Source: Candidatus Bathyarchaeota archaeon (GTDB lineage: Archaea > Thermoproteota > Bathyarchaeia > 40CM-2-53-6). From it: a stretch of DNA of 64,000 nt. Below, piece by piece: positions 25,526-33,084 of the stretch. The notes beneath the pieces are model-generated. The model saw only the letters and a program-made list of their open reading frames with translations, did no database searches and had not been told where the DNA came from. A program made the translations under genes and the position numbers. The stretch is taken from contig VBBN01000034.1 in assembly GCA_005888735.1 (NCBI GenBank), positions 690 to 64,689 of the forward strand, in the 5' to 3' direction. Each line of letters opens with the position of its first letter. Position 1 is the stretch's first letter.

Positions 25526-26050
25526 ATTCAATTCCGACCTGGGGAGAAGGAGCTGGCAGAGCTGAAGCGGCCTCTTGGCAATCTTCTCGCTGGCGATGCT
25601 CGGGAAACGATGCCTCAACTCGCCCGATTGTTGCAAGAGACAAAGGCGCCGATGGTGGTGGCGGTTGGCGATGTTGTCTCTCGGGAGACGTTGGTTGCCG
25701 GGATTCCGGTTGATGTCAGAATTGTTGACATGATGACTCTACGGAGGTCTGTTGACTCGACCAACTATCCTTCGAGGAGAGTCTTCAAGGTAAAGAATCC
25801 TGCGGGTGTGATTGCCATGGAGGCGTGGAATGTCATCAAGGAGGCTTTGAGGGCGAAGGATGCCGTGGTCTGGGTGGACGGGGAGGAGGATCTTCTCACG
25901 CTGCCGTGTGTCCTGGAGTCTCCTGATGGTGCGATTGTGTTGTATGGCCAGCCGCGGGAGGGGCTTGTTGTTGTCCGGTCGTCGCGGGAGAAGAAGAGAG
26001 AGGTTCGTGCTTTGTTGGACAGGATGGCTCGGGAGGAAGTGGCTGGGTAG
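25526..26050 (+). CDS. GTP-dependent dephospho-CoA kinase (DUF359), probable AUU start
   Basis: This archaeal enzyme phosphorylates dephospho-CoA with GTP, the last step of CoA synthesis. Conserved pieces visible are VVAVGDVVSRETL, DVRIVDMMTLR, VKNPAGVI, VWVDGEEDLLTLPCV and YGQPREGLVVV. The first ATG is at 25610, but the family's N-terminal block (FRPGEKELAELKRPLGNLLAGD) is encoded in frame upstream of it, and no ATG, GTG or TTG exists in that stretch in any frame back into the preceding gene. Starting at ATT 25526 gives 174 residues, the usual family size, with GGAG 13 bases before. A CTG at 25487 is the alternative. Confidence 0.8.
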   Translation: MQFRPGEKELAELKRPLGNLLAGDARETMPQLARLLQETKAPMVVAVGDVVSRETLVAGIPVDVRIVDMMTLRRSVDSTNYPSRRVFKVKNPAGVIAMEAWNVIKEALRAKDAVVWVDGEEDLLTLPCVLESPDGAIVLYGQPREGLVVVRSSREKKREVRALLDRMAREEVAG

Positions 26051-26076
26051 ATGTTTTTGCTGCAGGGCTAGACTGG

Positions 26077-27234
26077 TTAGCGTCTGCGAAGCATCGTGTT
26101 CGTCGCGATTACGGAGGGGAATAGTATTCCGGCTCCCGCGAAGAATATCCAAGGTATGCCTCCAAGGTCGGCTAGGAAGCCTCCTAGAATGTTGCCGATT
26201 GCGAGGCCTATGCTGAGTACGGTGCTGTAGAGGGCGTTGGCGCTGCCACGTTTTGCCCGGCCAGATATGTCGCTGACGTAAGCGAGAATTGCTGGGGCGA
26301 TGGCGCTTGCGAGGAAGAAGAGTGGTAGGAGGTAGATTGCTGGGAAGGGAGTGTTTGCGAAATTCGGGAAGGTCCAGCCGAATATTGCTAGGAAGCCTAC
26401 TTCGCCGATGGCGCCTATTGTCATTATTCGGGTGCGTCCGATCTTGTCGGAGATTCTTCCGAAGATCAGTGCGCCGAGGGCGAAGAGTGCTCCGAGTTCG
26501 CCGAGGAAGAGTAGTGTCTCGTGTGTTGGTGTAAAGCTAGCGTCGCGGAAGGCTTTGGGAAGGAGAAAGTACATTCCTAGGATGACTGTTTGAGATATCC
26601 AGATTGGCATGATGGGCCGAAGCCTGTTGCCGATTTTCATGGGCCGAACTGTTTTCCTGAAGACTTCTTGGATCTTGACGGGTTCGACGAGCATCTTTGC
26701 TGCCATTAGTCCAGCGAAGAGGAAGATTCCAGCGGTGGCCCAGAAAGCCCAGTGGAGTCGGCCGGCGAACTCGTTGGCGAATAGGCTGCCGAGTCCGAAG
26801 CCGAGTCCGTAGCCTCCGAGGTTTGCGAGGTCGAAGCCTCCCATGCTGGCTCCTCGGTTGGTGGTCTTGGTTGCGTCGCCTAGGAGTGTGAGGCTTGTGA
26901 CTGCTGCTGTGGCGGCGCTGACGCCCATTAGCGCGTGGAGTATGCTGACGTTGTACAGGTTAGTCGTGAAGCCGATGGCTGCGGTTAGAACGGTTATGAG
27001 GACCATACCGATGATGTGGAGGTTTTTCCTGCTGAACCGGTCTGCTAGTCTTCCGATTGGTAGGGCGCTTGCCGCTTCGGCCATGGGGTAGAGCGCGAGT
27101 ACGAGGCCGACTTGGAAGCTGCTCGCGCGGAGGTATAGGGGAAAGATGATTGTGACGCTGCCGAAGCCGATGCGTGTGACGAAGACTGCGAGGTAGAGGT
27201 AGAGTACCATTCGGCGTCCTACCTTGCGAGCCAT
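26077..27234 (-). CDS. MFS transporter
   Basis: The protein has 12 predicted membrane helices with the MFS loop motif after helix 2 (GRLADRFSRKN) and its repeat in the second half (FGRISDKIGRTR). From the ATG at 27234 it is 385 residues. A longer frame to 27432 adds 66 residues rich in Pro and Thr that do not resemble the family, so I prefer the shorter form. The transported compound is unknown. It is convergent with the CoA kinase gene, with 26 bases between stops. Confidence 0.85.
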   Translation of the reverse strand: MARKVGRRMVLYLYLAVFVTRIGFGSVTIIFPLYLRASSFQVGLVLALYPMAEAASALPIGRLADRFSRKNLHIIGMVLITVLTAAIGFTTNLYNVSILHALMGVSAATAAVTSLTLLGDATKTTNRGASMGGFDLANLGGYGLGFGLGSLFANEFAGRLHWAFWATAGIFLFAGLMAAKMLVEPVKIQEVFRKTVRPMKIGNRLRPIMPIWISQTVILGMYFLLPKAFRDASFTPTHETLLFLGELGALFALGALIFGRISDKIGRTRIMTIGAIGEVGFLAIFGWTFPNFANTPFPAIYLLPLFFLASAIAPAILAYVSDISGRAKRGSANALYSTVLSIGLAIGNILGGFLADLGGIPWIFFAGAGILFPSVIATNTMLRRR

Positions 27235-27819
27235 CGAGTAGTCACTGGGGTTGGTTGGTTTGGGCTTGGGCGGGGCGGTGTTATAGGCTGGACGGTCCTT
27301 GACAACGCGGAGACTGGAGACTGGCAGAACAAGTGGCTGATGGGTTTGGAGCACTAGAATCCGGACGGTTGTTTGGGTGAAACTATTCCCAAGAAAAACC
27401 GGTAGTTTTCCTCCACCAGTCCTGCCTCTCAAGACTGCCAGGCGATTATGGATTTTTCAGGAGGGGTCTGCTGGCTGGGCGTGGTTTTGGGCTTGTTTCC
27501 CGCTGATTAGCCTGTTATGGGCTTGTCTACCAGTTTACGACCCGCGCTGATTCCCCTAGGGTTAGCTGTGAAATAGGCGGGCGTGGAAATCACGGGTTCG
27601 ATTTTGAGATTCGGGCTGATTACCGCCATATCAGGGCGGGAGAAGCTGAAAACAGCGCAGTCCAAAATCAGGTTTTCCTAGGAGGGTATCCTGTTTCTTG
27701 GCCGGGTTTGGAGGAGAGACAGGTGCTAGGTGGGTGTAAGTAGGCTGGAGTGAAAACCCTTCTCTGCATCATTAAAGTCACGTTTATTCTGAACCCCAAG
27801 CTGGACCCGTTTCAGAACT
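27235..27819. other. Intergenic region before the PPC-domain gene
   Basis: No gene is supported. The plus strand is strongly G/T-rich. The motif GCTGATT followed by A/C-rich bases appears three times (near 27500, 27547 and 27608) within a region with several GGGCG words, but the copies do not align beyond about ten bases. Confidence 0.35.
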
Positions 27820-28251
27820 TTGCGTTTCGCAAAATTTCCAAACAGGTTTGTTCTTCGGCTAGAGAAAGGGGAGGATATTCTCGACTCGATCAAACGGTTC
27901 GCCGTGTCACAGAAAATCGCGAACGGTTTCTTCGAGGGAATAGGCTCACTGAGTAAAGTGAAGCTTGGCCATTATGATTTCAAGACGAAAGAGTATCATT
28001 GGGAGTTGTTCGAGGACGACTTGGAGATTCTCACCCTGTCAGGAAACATCTCAACACTGGATAAGGTGCCTTTACCTCACGCTCACGTAACGCTTGGCCG
28101 TAGAGATTTTACTACAATTGGGGGACATTTAGATGAAGGCTCGGTGGCGAACATGGTGGAAATCGTGCTGGGAAAGACGCCAGGGAAGCTAGTGAAGGCC
28201 AGGGACGAGAGTATTGGTCTCAACCTTCTCCAACTGCCTGGTAAACTATGA
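27820..28251 (+). CDS. PPC/DUF296-domain protein
   Basis: The 143-residue protein is one PPC domain, a small trimeric fold found alone in bacteria and archaea and attached to AT-hooks in plants. The start FVLRLEKGEDILDSIKRFA and the centre LTLSGNISTLDKVPLPHAHVTLGRRDFTTIGGHL match the family, including the conserved His pair and glycines. The biochemical role of single-domain members is unknown, though DNA binding has been suggested for some. The start is TTG at 27820. It is divergent from nothing close and convergent with LarA. Confidence 0.85.
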   Translation: MRFAKFPNRFVLRLEKGEDILDSIKRFAVSQKIANGFFEGIGSLSKVKLGHYDFKTKEYHWELFEDDLEILTLSGNISTLDKVPLPHAHVTLGRRDFTTIGGHLDEGSVANMVEIVLGKTPGKLVKARDESIGLNLLQLPGKL

Positions 28252-28347
28252 CTGGAAAACCTGTGTCTGGCAAACGCTTCGACGAATCATCAACACGCGC
28301 TACATCGGAGCGTGTCTCCTCGTCGACGCGAAATGCCTTGTCGGATT

Positions 28348-29652
28348 TTAGGCTGTAAGCGGGACCGTTGACGAACCGTGCGGGAGGACTGCAACGTCTC
28401 GTTCATAGAGTTTCTTGTCGATTGTTGTGAGTGCCTCGTCGATTTTCCGGAAGAACCGGATCCGCGTCTTCGCTAGCAGGTCTGGGACTGTAGAGGGCGC
28501 TTTGGGTGAGACAACCATTAGGTCTGCTTTCTGGTAGTCGAGGGAGAGCCTGTTGGGCTTCTGGGAGGCTTCTGTGACTTTTCCTAGCTTCGCTCGTTTC
28601 TTGAGGTCCTCGATCACTTTTTCGGGCTCCATATGCCCATATGTCTCCATCTCTTGCTTGAAGGCGTCTCCTCCGATTCCGTCTTCGAGAGATGCCACTA
28701 AGATGACGGTGCTTTTTGGCTGGTGGTTTGGAATTGCTAGGTTTGAGGCGAAGGCTGCGGCTTTGAGTGCCTGGTAGAGGTTTCGTCCAGTGGGCCCGTC
28801 TGCTACTGTGAGCACCAACGGGGAGGGTGTTGCGGTTGCTGCGTGTGCACGTCTGGAGAAGTTTTCGGCTAATTGCTGGTGCGCGGTGTTGGGGTCGCCG
28901 TATGATGCTTTGACCATGCTTCCGTCCTGGTTGAGGACGAAGTCGAGGATTCGATGCTCGATCTTCATGAATTCCTTGAGGACCGCGGGAACCTCGTTCA
29001 TGTCTTCCCTTAGAGGGTTGCCCTTGATTGCGAGCTCCCGGCAGCTGGGGTTGCCGATGACCATGCCGTGGTTGGTCGTGATGGTCTTGAGCCCGGAGCA
29101 TCCGGGAAGAAGGGCCTTAGCCCCGCCTTCGTAGCCAGCGAAGTAGTGAGGCTGCACGTTCAGGGTTGAGATTAGCAAGTCGCGGTCGAACAGTTCCTTA
29201 TTGAGCTCGACGGGCGTGTTTCTGCTTGTGACGCCTATCCATTCATACTTGCTCGTTGGGTTCTTTGTGGCGCTTACCCGGATGCTTTTCTGGTATCGTT
29301 TGTAGAGGTCTTCGCCGAGGACTTTCTTGATGAAGTCGGGGTCTGAGGGAACATGTGTTCCTCCCGCGAATATGATCTTGATGTCGTCTGTCTTTGGCTC
29401 AATCGTGTTGATGAGGTGTGGTATGTAGGGTGAGTATTTTCGGGTGTAGTCGCTGATGATTATGGCTGGGCTCCAGCATTTCTCCCTGTCGAACGGTTTT
29501 GCCCCTACAGGGTTGGCTAAAGCTTCTTTGAAGGCTAGGTCTAAGGGTTTGGTTGGGAGGGGGTTTGGCTGGACCCATCTTATCCTCTCAGGTGTGAGAA
29601 TGCTCGTGCCGCCGTATTGGTCGAGAACCGAGAGGGTCACCGTCGCGGTCAA
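28348..29652 (-). CDS. larA: LarA-family nickel-pincer racemase
   Basis: LarA enzymes racemise or epimerise 2-hydroxy acids using a nickel-pincer nucleotide. The 434-residue protein has all four cofactor-contact residues at the right spacing: His100 (GGTHVP), His169 (QPHYFAGYEGG), Lys179 (GAKALLPG) and His195 (TTNHGM), matching His108, His174, Lys184 and His200 of the Lactobacillus enzyme. The SDYTRKYSP motif is also present. The start is TTG. No larB, larC or larE cofactor genes are nearby, so the cofactor must come from elsewhere. The substrate may not be lactate, since the family is broad. Confidence 0.85.
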   Translation of the reverse strand: MTATVTLSVLDQYGGTSILTPERIRWVQPNPLPTKPLDLAFKEALANPVGAKPFDREKCWSPAIIISDYTRKYSPYIPHLINTIEPKTDDIKIIFAGGTHVPSDPDFIKKVLGEDLYKRYQKSIRVSATKNPTSKYEWIGVTSRNTPVELNKELFDRDLLISTLNVQPHYFAGYEGGAKALLPGCSGLKTITTNHGMVIGNPSCRELAIKGNPLREDMNEVPAVLKEFMKIEHRILDFVLNQDGSMVKASYGDPNTAHQQLAENFSRRAHAATATPSPLVLTVADGPTGRNLYQALKAAAFASNLAIPNHQPKSTVILVASLEDGIGGDAFKQEMETYGHMEPEKVIEDLKKRAKLGKVTEASQKPNRLSLDYQKADLMVVSPKAPSTVPDLLAKTRIRFFRKIDEALTTIDKKLYERDVAVLPHGSSTVPLTA

Positions 29653-29742
29653 AGCTCGACACCTGACATATCTCGTTGGAGCTGATTTAAGGGTTATACG
29701 AAATCGTGCTTAGATTGGATTTTTGCGGCCGGGTCTTGGCTG

Positions 29743-29780
29743 TAAAAAGAAAGAATCCGCCCTTACTGGTTGGGCGGATT
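29743..29780 (-). terminator. Hairpin terminator overlapping a stop codon
   Basis: On the minus strand AATCCGCCC, then AACCAGTAA, then GGGCGGATT forms a perfect 9-base-pair stem, followed by CTTTCTTTTT. The left arm lies within the final codons of the gene at 29763-30143 and the loop contains its TAA. Confidence 0.7.
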
Positions 29781-30143
29781 GTAGGATCGGCCCGAGGTTT
29801 GGGTTTGGGTTTTGGTAGTGGTCTTGAAGCTGTATCCTAGGAACCCGCCGATAAGCCCGAGTATCAATCCGATGAAGTTTAGGGATATCAGCGAGAAGAC
29901 TAGGGCTAGTATTGACCCGAGTTTTCTCTGGGCCGCGTTGTTGTAGAGCAGCCATGAACCGGCTATGATGAGGAGGCCTGCGAAGGCTCCCCAGAGTTGT
30001 ACCATTGACTGCATTGCGGGGTCGGTGAGTAGGAAGATTGGTGTGCTGTTCGGTAGCACGAACGCGAGCACTATTGTCAAGATGCCTGCGATGACTGACA
30101 GCGCGAAGGCTGCTGTTGGCTTTGCCTCAACACTTACTGCCAA
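29763..30143 (-). CDS. Small four-helix membrane protein
   Basis: The 126-residue protein has four hydrophobic segments (FALSVIAGILTIVLAFVL, VQLWGAFAGLLIIAGSWLLY, KLGSILALVFSLISL, FIGLILGLIGGFLGY) and a polar Thr/Gln/Asn-rich tail. It resembles many short archaeal membrane proteins with an internally repeated two-helix plan, but I cannot give it a function. The gene is followed directly by the hairpin terminator at its stop. The ATG start at 30143 needs no alternative. Confidence 0.7.
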   Translation of the reverse strand: MAVSVEAKPTAAFALSVIAGILTIVLAFVLPNSTPIFLLTDPAMQSMVQLWGAFAGLLIIAGSWLLYNNAAQRKLGSILALVFSLISLNFIGLILGLIGGFLGYSFKTTTKTQTQTSGRSYNPPNQ

Positions 30144-30283
30144 GGCTCATCGAACACACATACATGGGCACGTGGCCTATCAAGAAACTGTAACCGGGGC
30201 GGGTGTTGACTTGAGTTGAGCCCCATAGATGATGCATAGTATTAGCAATGTTGGATTCCTCTCTCTCACGTCTCAAATGGCCG

Positions 30284-30372
30284 CGTCCGCACCCGGTCGT
30301 TTTTCTAGGGTCGTTTTTCTGTCTGGCGGGGAGAATAGGCGATTTTTCTCTGATAGGGCGTGAAATGGGCGA
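30284..30372 (+). repeat. Dispersed intergenic repeat, copy B
   Basis: This segment matches copy A (9050-9137, opposite strand) from CGTCCGCACCCGG through CTGTCTGGCGGGGAGAAT to AGGGCGTGAAA, about three quarters of positions by eye. It lies in the 460-base gap between 30144 and 30605, in which I see no convincing gene; an 86-codon open frame overlaps it but has no family features. Confidence 0.6.
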
Positions 30373-30562
30373 GTCTCGGAATTTTGAGGTATTGGGATCG
30401 TTGGTACTTTCGTTCGGGCCCTCATGGCGGGCGTTGATGGTCGGTGACAGATTGGGATTCAGGGCTTGTTCTGGGCGATTCACGTTGAAGATGGGGGAGA
30501 GTTCTTGAACGGTGATTTGGGATTTGTAGGATTGTCGACTACTGTGAGCCTGCCCTGTATGA

Positions 30563-30572
30563 TTTATTTATA
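30563..30572 (+). promoter_or_regulatory. TATA box of the small membrane protein
   Basis: TTTATTTATA lies 43 bases before the TTG at 30606. A start site about 25 bases downstream would leave a very short leader, consistent with archaeal promoters. Confidence 0.5.
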
Positions 30573-30605
30573 GACCGGGTTTTCACGTGAGATGAATCTC
30601 TAGAA

Positions 30606-30800
30606 TTGCTGAAACCGGAGGATGCGAAGAAGATGGATAAGTTTGCCAAGAATTTCTGGACGGAAGTCGTCATCATGCTAGTCTGGATCCTGTTCACTAC
30701 GGCCGCCTTCCTTCGATATTCGAATCCTAATCTTCTGTTCGCGAGCGCTTTAGGGTTCACTTTCTACGTGGCGGCCAATATCGTTCTGTCGAGCCGCTAG
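30606..30800 (+). CDS. Small two-helix membrane protein
   Basis: The 64-residue protein has a charged N-terminus (KPEDAKKMDKFAKNF) and two hydrophobic helices, VVIMLVWILFTTAAFL and LLFASALGFTFYVAANIVL. Start may be TTG 30606 or the ATG at 30633, which has GGAGG 11 bases upstream. It is preceded by a clear TATA box and overlaps the end of the gene at 30797 by four bases on the other strand. Function unknown. Confidence 0.65.
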   Translation: MLKPEDAKKMDKFAKNFWTEVVIMLVWILFTTAAFLRYSNPNLLFASALGFTFYVAANIVLSSR

Positions 30801-31363
30801 TTCTGCGCCTGTGTGGCACGCCGTCTCGCGCGTCGCCTGCGGATGATTCTCTTCTTCTCCTCCTTCGAGAGCCGTTGTCTCATCGTCGCCCAGAGCCTCC
30901 GTACCTCTCCTGCGTAGGTGGAGGATGGGCCGTGGATGTGGCGGTTGCCGAACACGGTGAAGAGGAGTCCTCCCCAAGCAACCCAGAGCACTGGTCCAGC
31001 GGCTGAGAGGAGGATCGGTACGCGTAGCAGGAGGTCTGAGAAGCCCAGTGTTGCCCCTATGCCGACCAGCTCCTTACCGGAGCGAAGATGGTTCTTGAGG
31101 CAGAGGAATCCTCCTAGGAGTACTGCGGGTCCGCTTGCACCTGTCAACACGGACATTGCGAACGCTAGGGCTGCGAAGATTGACAGCTCTGCCCCGTTGT
31201 TGGATAAGGTGTTGAAGAGGGTGTACCAGCCGTTGGTTCCCTGCTCGGGGAGCACTTTCGAGGAGACTAGTTGGACGAGTGCGAGTATTTGGACGGTTGT
31301 TAGGATGCTTCCTCCTATGATTGCTAGTGTGCTAGAGTAGCGATTGTCTATGTTGACTAGCAC
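30797..31363 (-). CDS. Hypothetical membrane protein with basic C-terminal tail
   Basis: The 188-residue protein has about four membrane helices (from LAIIGGSILTTVQILALVQLVSS to GPVLWVAWGGLLFTVFG) followed by a 50-residue cytoplasmic tail that becomes extremely basic (KKRIIRRRRARRRATQ). The tail could bind nucleic acid or ribosomes. I do not recognise a family. It is convergent with the gene at 30606 and follows DUF309 on the same strand by about 90 bases. Confidence 0.6.
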   Translation of the reverse strand: MLVNIDNRYSSTLAIIGGSILTTVQILALVQLVSSKVLPEQGTNGWYTLFNTLSNNGAELSIFAALAFAMSVLTGASGPAVLLGGFLCLKNHLRSGKELVGIGATLGFSDLLLRVPILLSAAGPVLWVAWGGLLFTVFGNRHIHGPSSTYAGEVRRLWATMRQRLSKEEKKRIIRRRRARRRATQAQN

Positions 31364-31453
31364 TGCGGAGGAGCCTTCTCAGATTCGGATGAAAGCTGAG
31401 TCGTAAAAGGGTACGGATACCGGGCGTTAATGGCTTCGGAACAATTCGGTCTG

Positions 31454-32038
31454 CTAGAGCTTGACTTGGAAGGGGGCGGGGAGGGACGAATCGATTACTG
31501 CGTCGATATTCTTTCTTACAGTGTTCAGGTCGATTCCCTGATAGCTGGCTCGTGTGCCTAGTTTCTGCTTCGCCTTTTTTAGCATGGCTATAGATCGTTC
31601 GGTTCTGTTTCGTTGTGCGTGAACGAAAGCGGCGGCTGTCAAGATTAGTCCTTGGATGATGTCTCGTTCTTCTCCCTCTGCGGGATGCCAGATTTGTTCT
31701 AGGACCTCGTGGCATTCCCAGAACCGCTCTTCGTTGAAGAGCGAGATTCCTTCTTTGAGGATCTCGAGCCTGTCTCCCGGAACCGGTGCTTTGTCGAGTA
31801 GTTTGAGGGTGATGATTCGTTCGAAATTCTTCTCGAGTGCTGCCTTGGACTTGTTGAGCGCCGGGCTGTTCTCGGCGAAGAGGTCGAACTCGACGGCTCG
31901 GCTGCTGATTCGGAGGTGCCCAATGGCCTCTTTAGCGCCTAGGACCTCCCGGACCTGTTTTGCGAAGCTCGAGGCATCTTTCGGAGTGTACTTCTGCTTG
32001 TTCTCTAATCGCACCAAATAGCGTGCCAAATTGTTCAT
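31454..32038 (-). CDS. DUF309-family protein
   Basis: The second half of this 194-residue protein carries the DUF309 signature FNEERFWECHEVLEQIWHPAEGEERDIIQGLILTAAAFVHAQRN, an all-helical domain with conserved Glu-Cys-His-Glu residues that could bind a metal. The first 90 residues form a separate charged region. The biochemical function of the family is not known. The ATG at 32038 is ten bases after the aldo/keto reductase stop, so the two are likely co-transcribed. Confidence 0.82.
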   Translation of the reverse strand: MNNLARYLVRLENKQKYTPKDASSFAKQVREVLGAKEAIGHLRISSRAVEFDLFAENSPALNKSKAALEKNFERIITLKLLDKAPVPGDRLEILKEGISLFNEERFWECHEVLEQIWHPAEGEERDIIQGLILTAAAFVHAQRNRTERSIAMLKKAKQKLGTRASYQGIDLNTVRKNIDAVIDSSLPAPFQVKL

Positions 32039-32047
32039 TCTCTCTTG

Positions 32048-32992
32048 TTATTCGAAGCTGCTTTCCCTGAGGTGTCTTATCCTCATGAGGTCTTCCCCTG
32101 TCAGGGGCGGAAGCTCGGAGGCTTGAAGGTTCTCCTGGACCTGTTCAGGCGTCTTCGCTCCAGGGATCGTGGTTGAGACGTCTGGATTGTCGAGTGCGAA
32201 GCGAATGGCTGCTTGAGCTAGGGTCCGGCCTCTGTGTTCTAGGAATCTGAGCTTCTCCGCTGCCTGAGCCATGCCAGCGATGTACTTTCTGGGAAAGTTG
32301 TGACGAATGTCACCCTCTGGGAAGGTCTCTTCGGGTTTGAGTTTGCCTGTAAGGAAGCCGTTAGCCAGGGGTTCTCGTGCGATGATGGCAACCTTGTTCG
32401 CTTTAGCCAATCCGAACAGCTCGTTCTTGGCTTCTTGTCGGAGGATGTTGTAGACGACTTGTATTGTGCTTGGACGTCCGGATTTCATTGCGAGTATTCC
32501 TTCGGCTGGGTCGTGGATGCTGATTCCGTAGTGGTGTATTTTCTTGGTCTTCTTGAGATCGTCGAGGAATTGGAAGAGGCGGGGGTTCTTGATGAGATGG
32601 CTGGGAGGGTTGTGGAGTTGATAGAGGTCTACGTGGTCTGTTTGGAGCCTGTCCAGGCTTTTTTGGAGTGCGAAGAGAATGTATTCGAGTGTGAAGTTCA
32701 TTCGAGGCGCGCCGTGGTAGAAGTCGCCCCCGACCTTTGTTGCGATGACGACTTCGTCGCGTCGTCCTGCCAGTGCTTTGCCTAGGATTTCTTCGCTGTG
32801 GCCGTGCCCGTAGGCGTCTGCTGTGTCGAAGAAGGTGCAGCCTAGGTCGAGGGCCTTCTTGACGGCTTCGAGTGATGATTTGTCGTCGGTTGGTCCGTAA
32901 CTGTTACCGTGAGCGTTTCCACCTATCGCCCAGGCTCCGAACCCGACCTCGCTAACCTTGACACCGGTCTTTCCCAGGACCCGGTACTTCAT
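32048..32992 (-). CDS. Aldo/keto reductase
   Basis: These NAD(P)H enzymes reduce aldehydes and ketones in a TIM barrel. The 314-residue protein has the expected catalytic set: FFDTADAYGHGHSEEILGKAL (Asp and Tyr), VVIATKVG (Lys) and VDLYQLHNPP (His), and a C-terminal cofactor region IPGAKTPEQVQENLQA. The substrate is unknown. It heads a two-gene unit with DUF309. The ATG at 32992 places the family's first strand (KYRVLGKTGVKVSEVGFGAWAIGG) right at the N-terminus. Confidence 0.92.
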   Translation of the reverse strand: MKYRVLGKTGVKVSEVGFGAWAIGGNAHGNSYGPTDDKSSLEAVKKALDLGCTFFDTADAYGHGHSEEILGKALAGRRDEVVIATKVGGDFYHGAPRMNFTLEYILFALQKSLDRLQTDHVDLYQLHNPPSHLIKNPRLFQFLDDLKKTKKIHHYGISIHDPAEGILAMKSGRPSTIQVVYNILRQEAKNELFGLAKANKVAIIAREPLANGFLTGKLKPEETFPEGDIRHNFPRKYIAGMAQAAEKLRFLEHRGRTLAQAAIRFALDNPDVSTTIPGAKTPEQVQENLQASELPPLTGEDLMRIRHLRESSFE

Positions 32993-33084
32993 CAGTGGTT
33001 TCGAAGGGAATTGTCTCTCGCTACTACATTTAGCCTCCTAGACTAAGGACGTCTCGGGGGCGACACACCCTGGAGATGTGGGTG

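Noticed and set aside
26289..27091. Several plus-strand open frames inside the MFS gene
   Set aside because: They are Arg-, Gly- or Leu-rich mirror frames of a clear membrane-protein gene.
27570..27630. ACGGGTTCGATTTTG, resembling a tRNA T-loop
   Set aside because: No acceptor stem or anticodon arm can be drawn around it.
27433..27720. Possible third copy of the dispersed repeat, with GGGCG words and three GCTGATT motifs
   Set aside because: Only short words match; order and spacing of the core blocks are not kept.
30248..30508. 86-codon plus-strand open frame overlapping repeat copy B
   Set aside because: No motif, no ribosome site, and it crosses the repeat whose other copy has no such frame.
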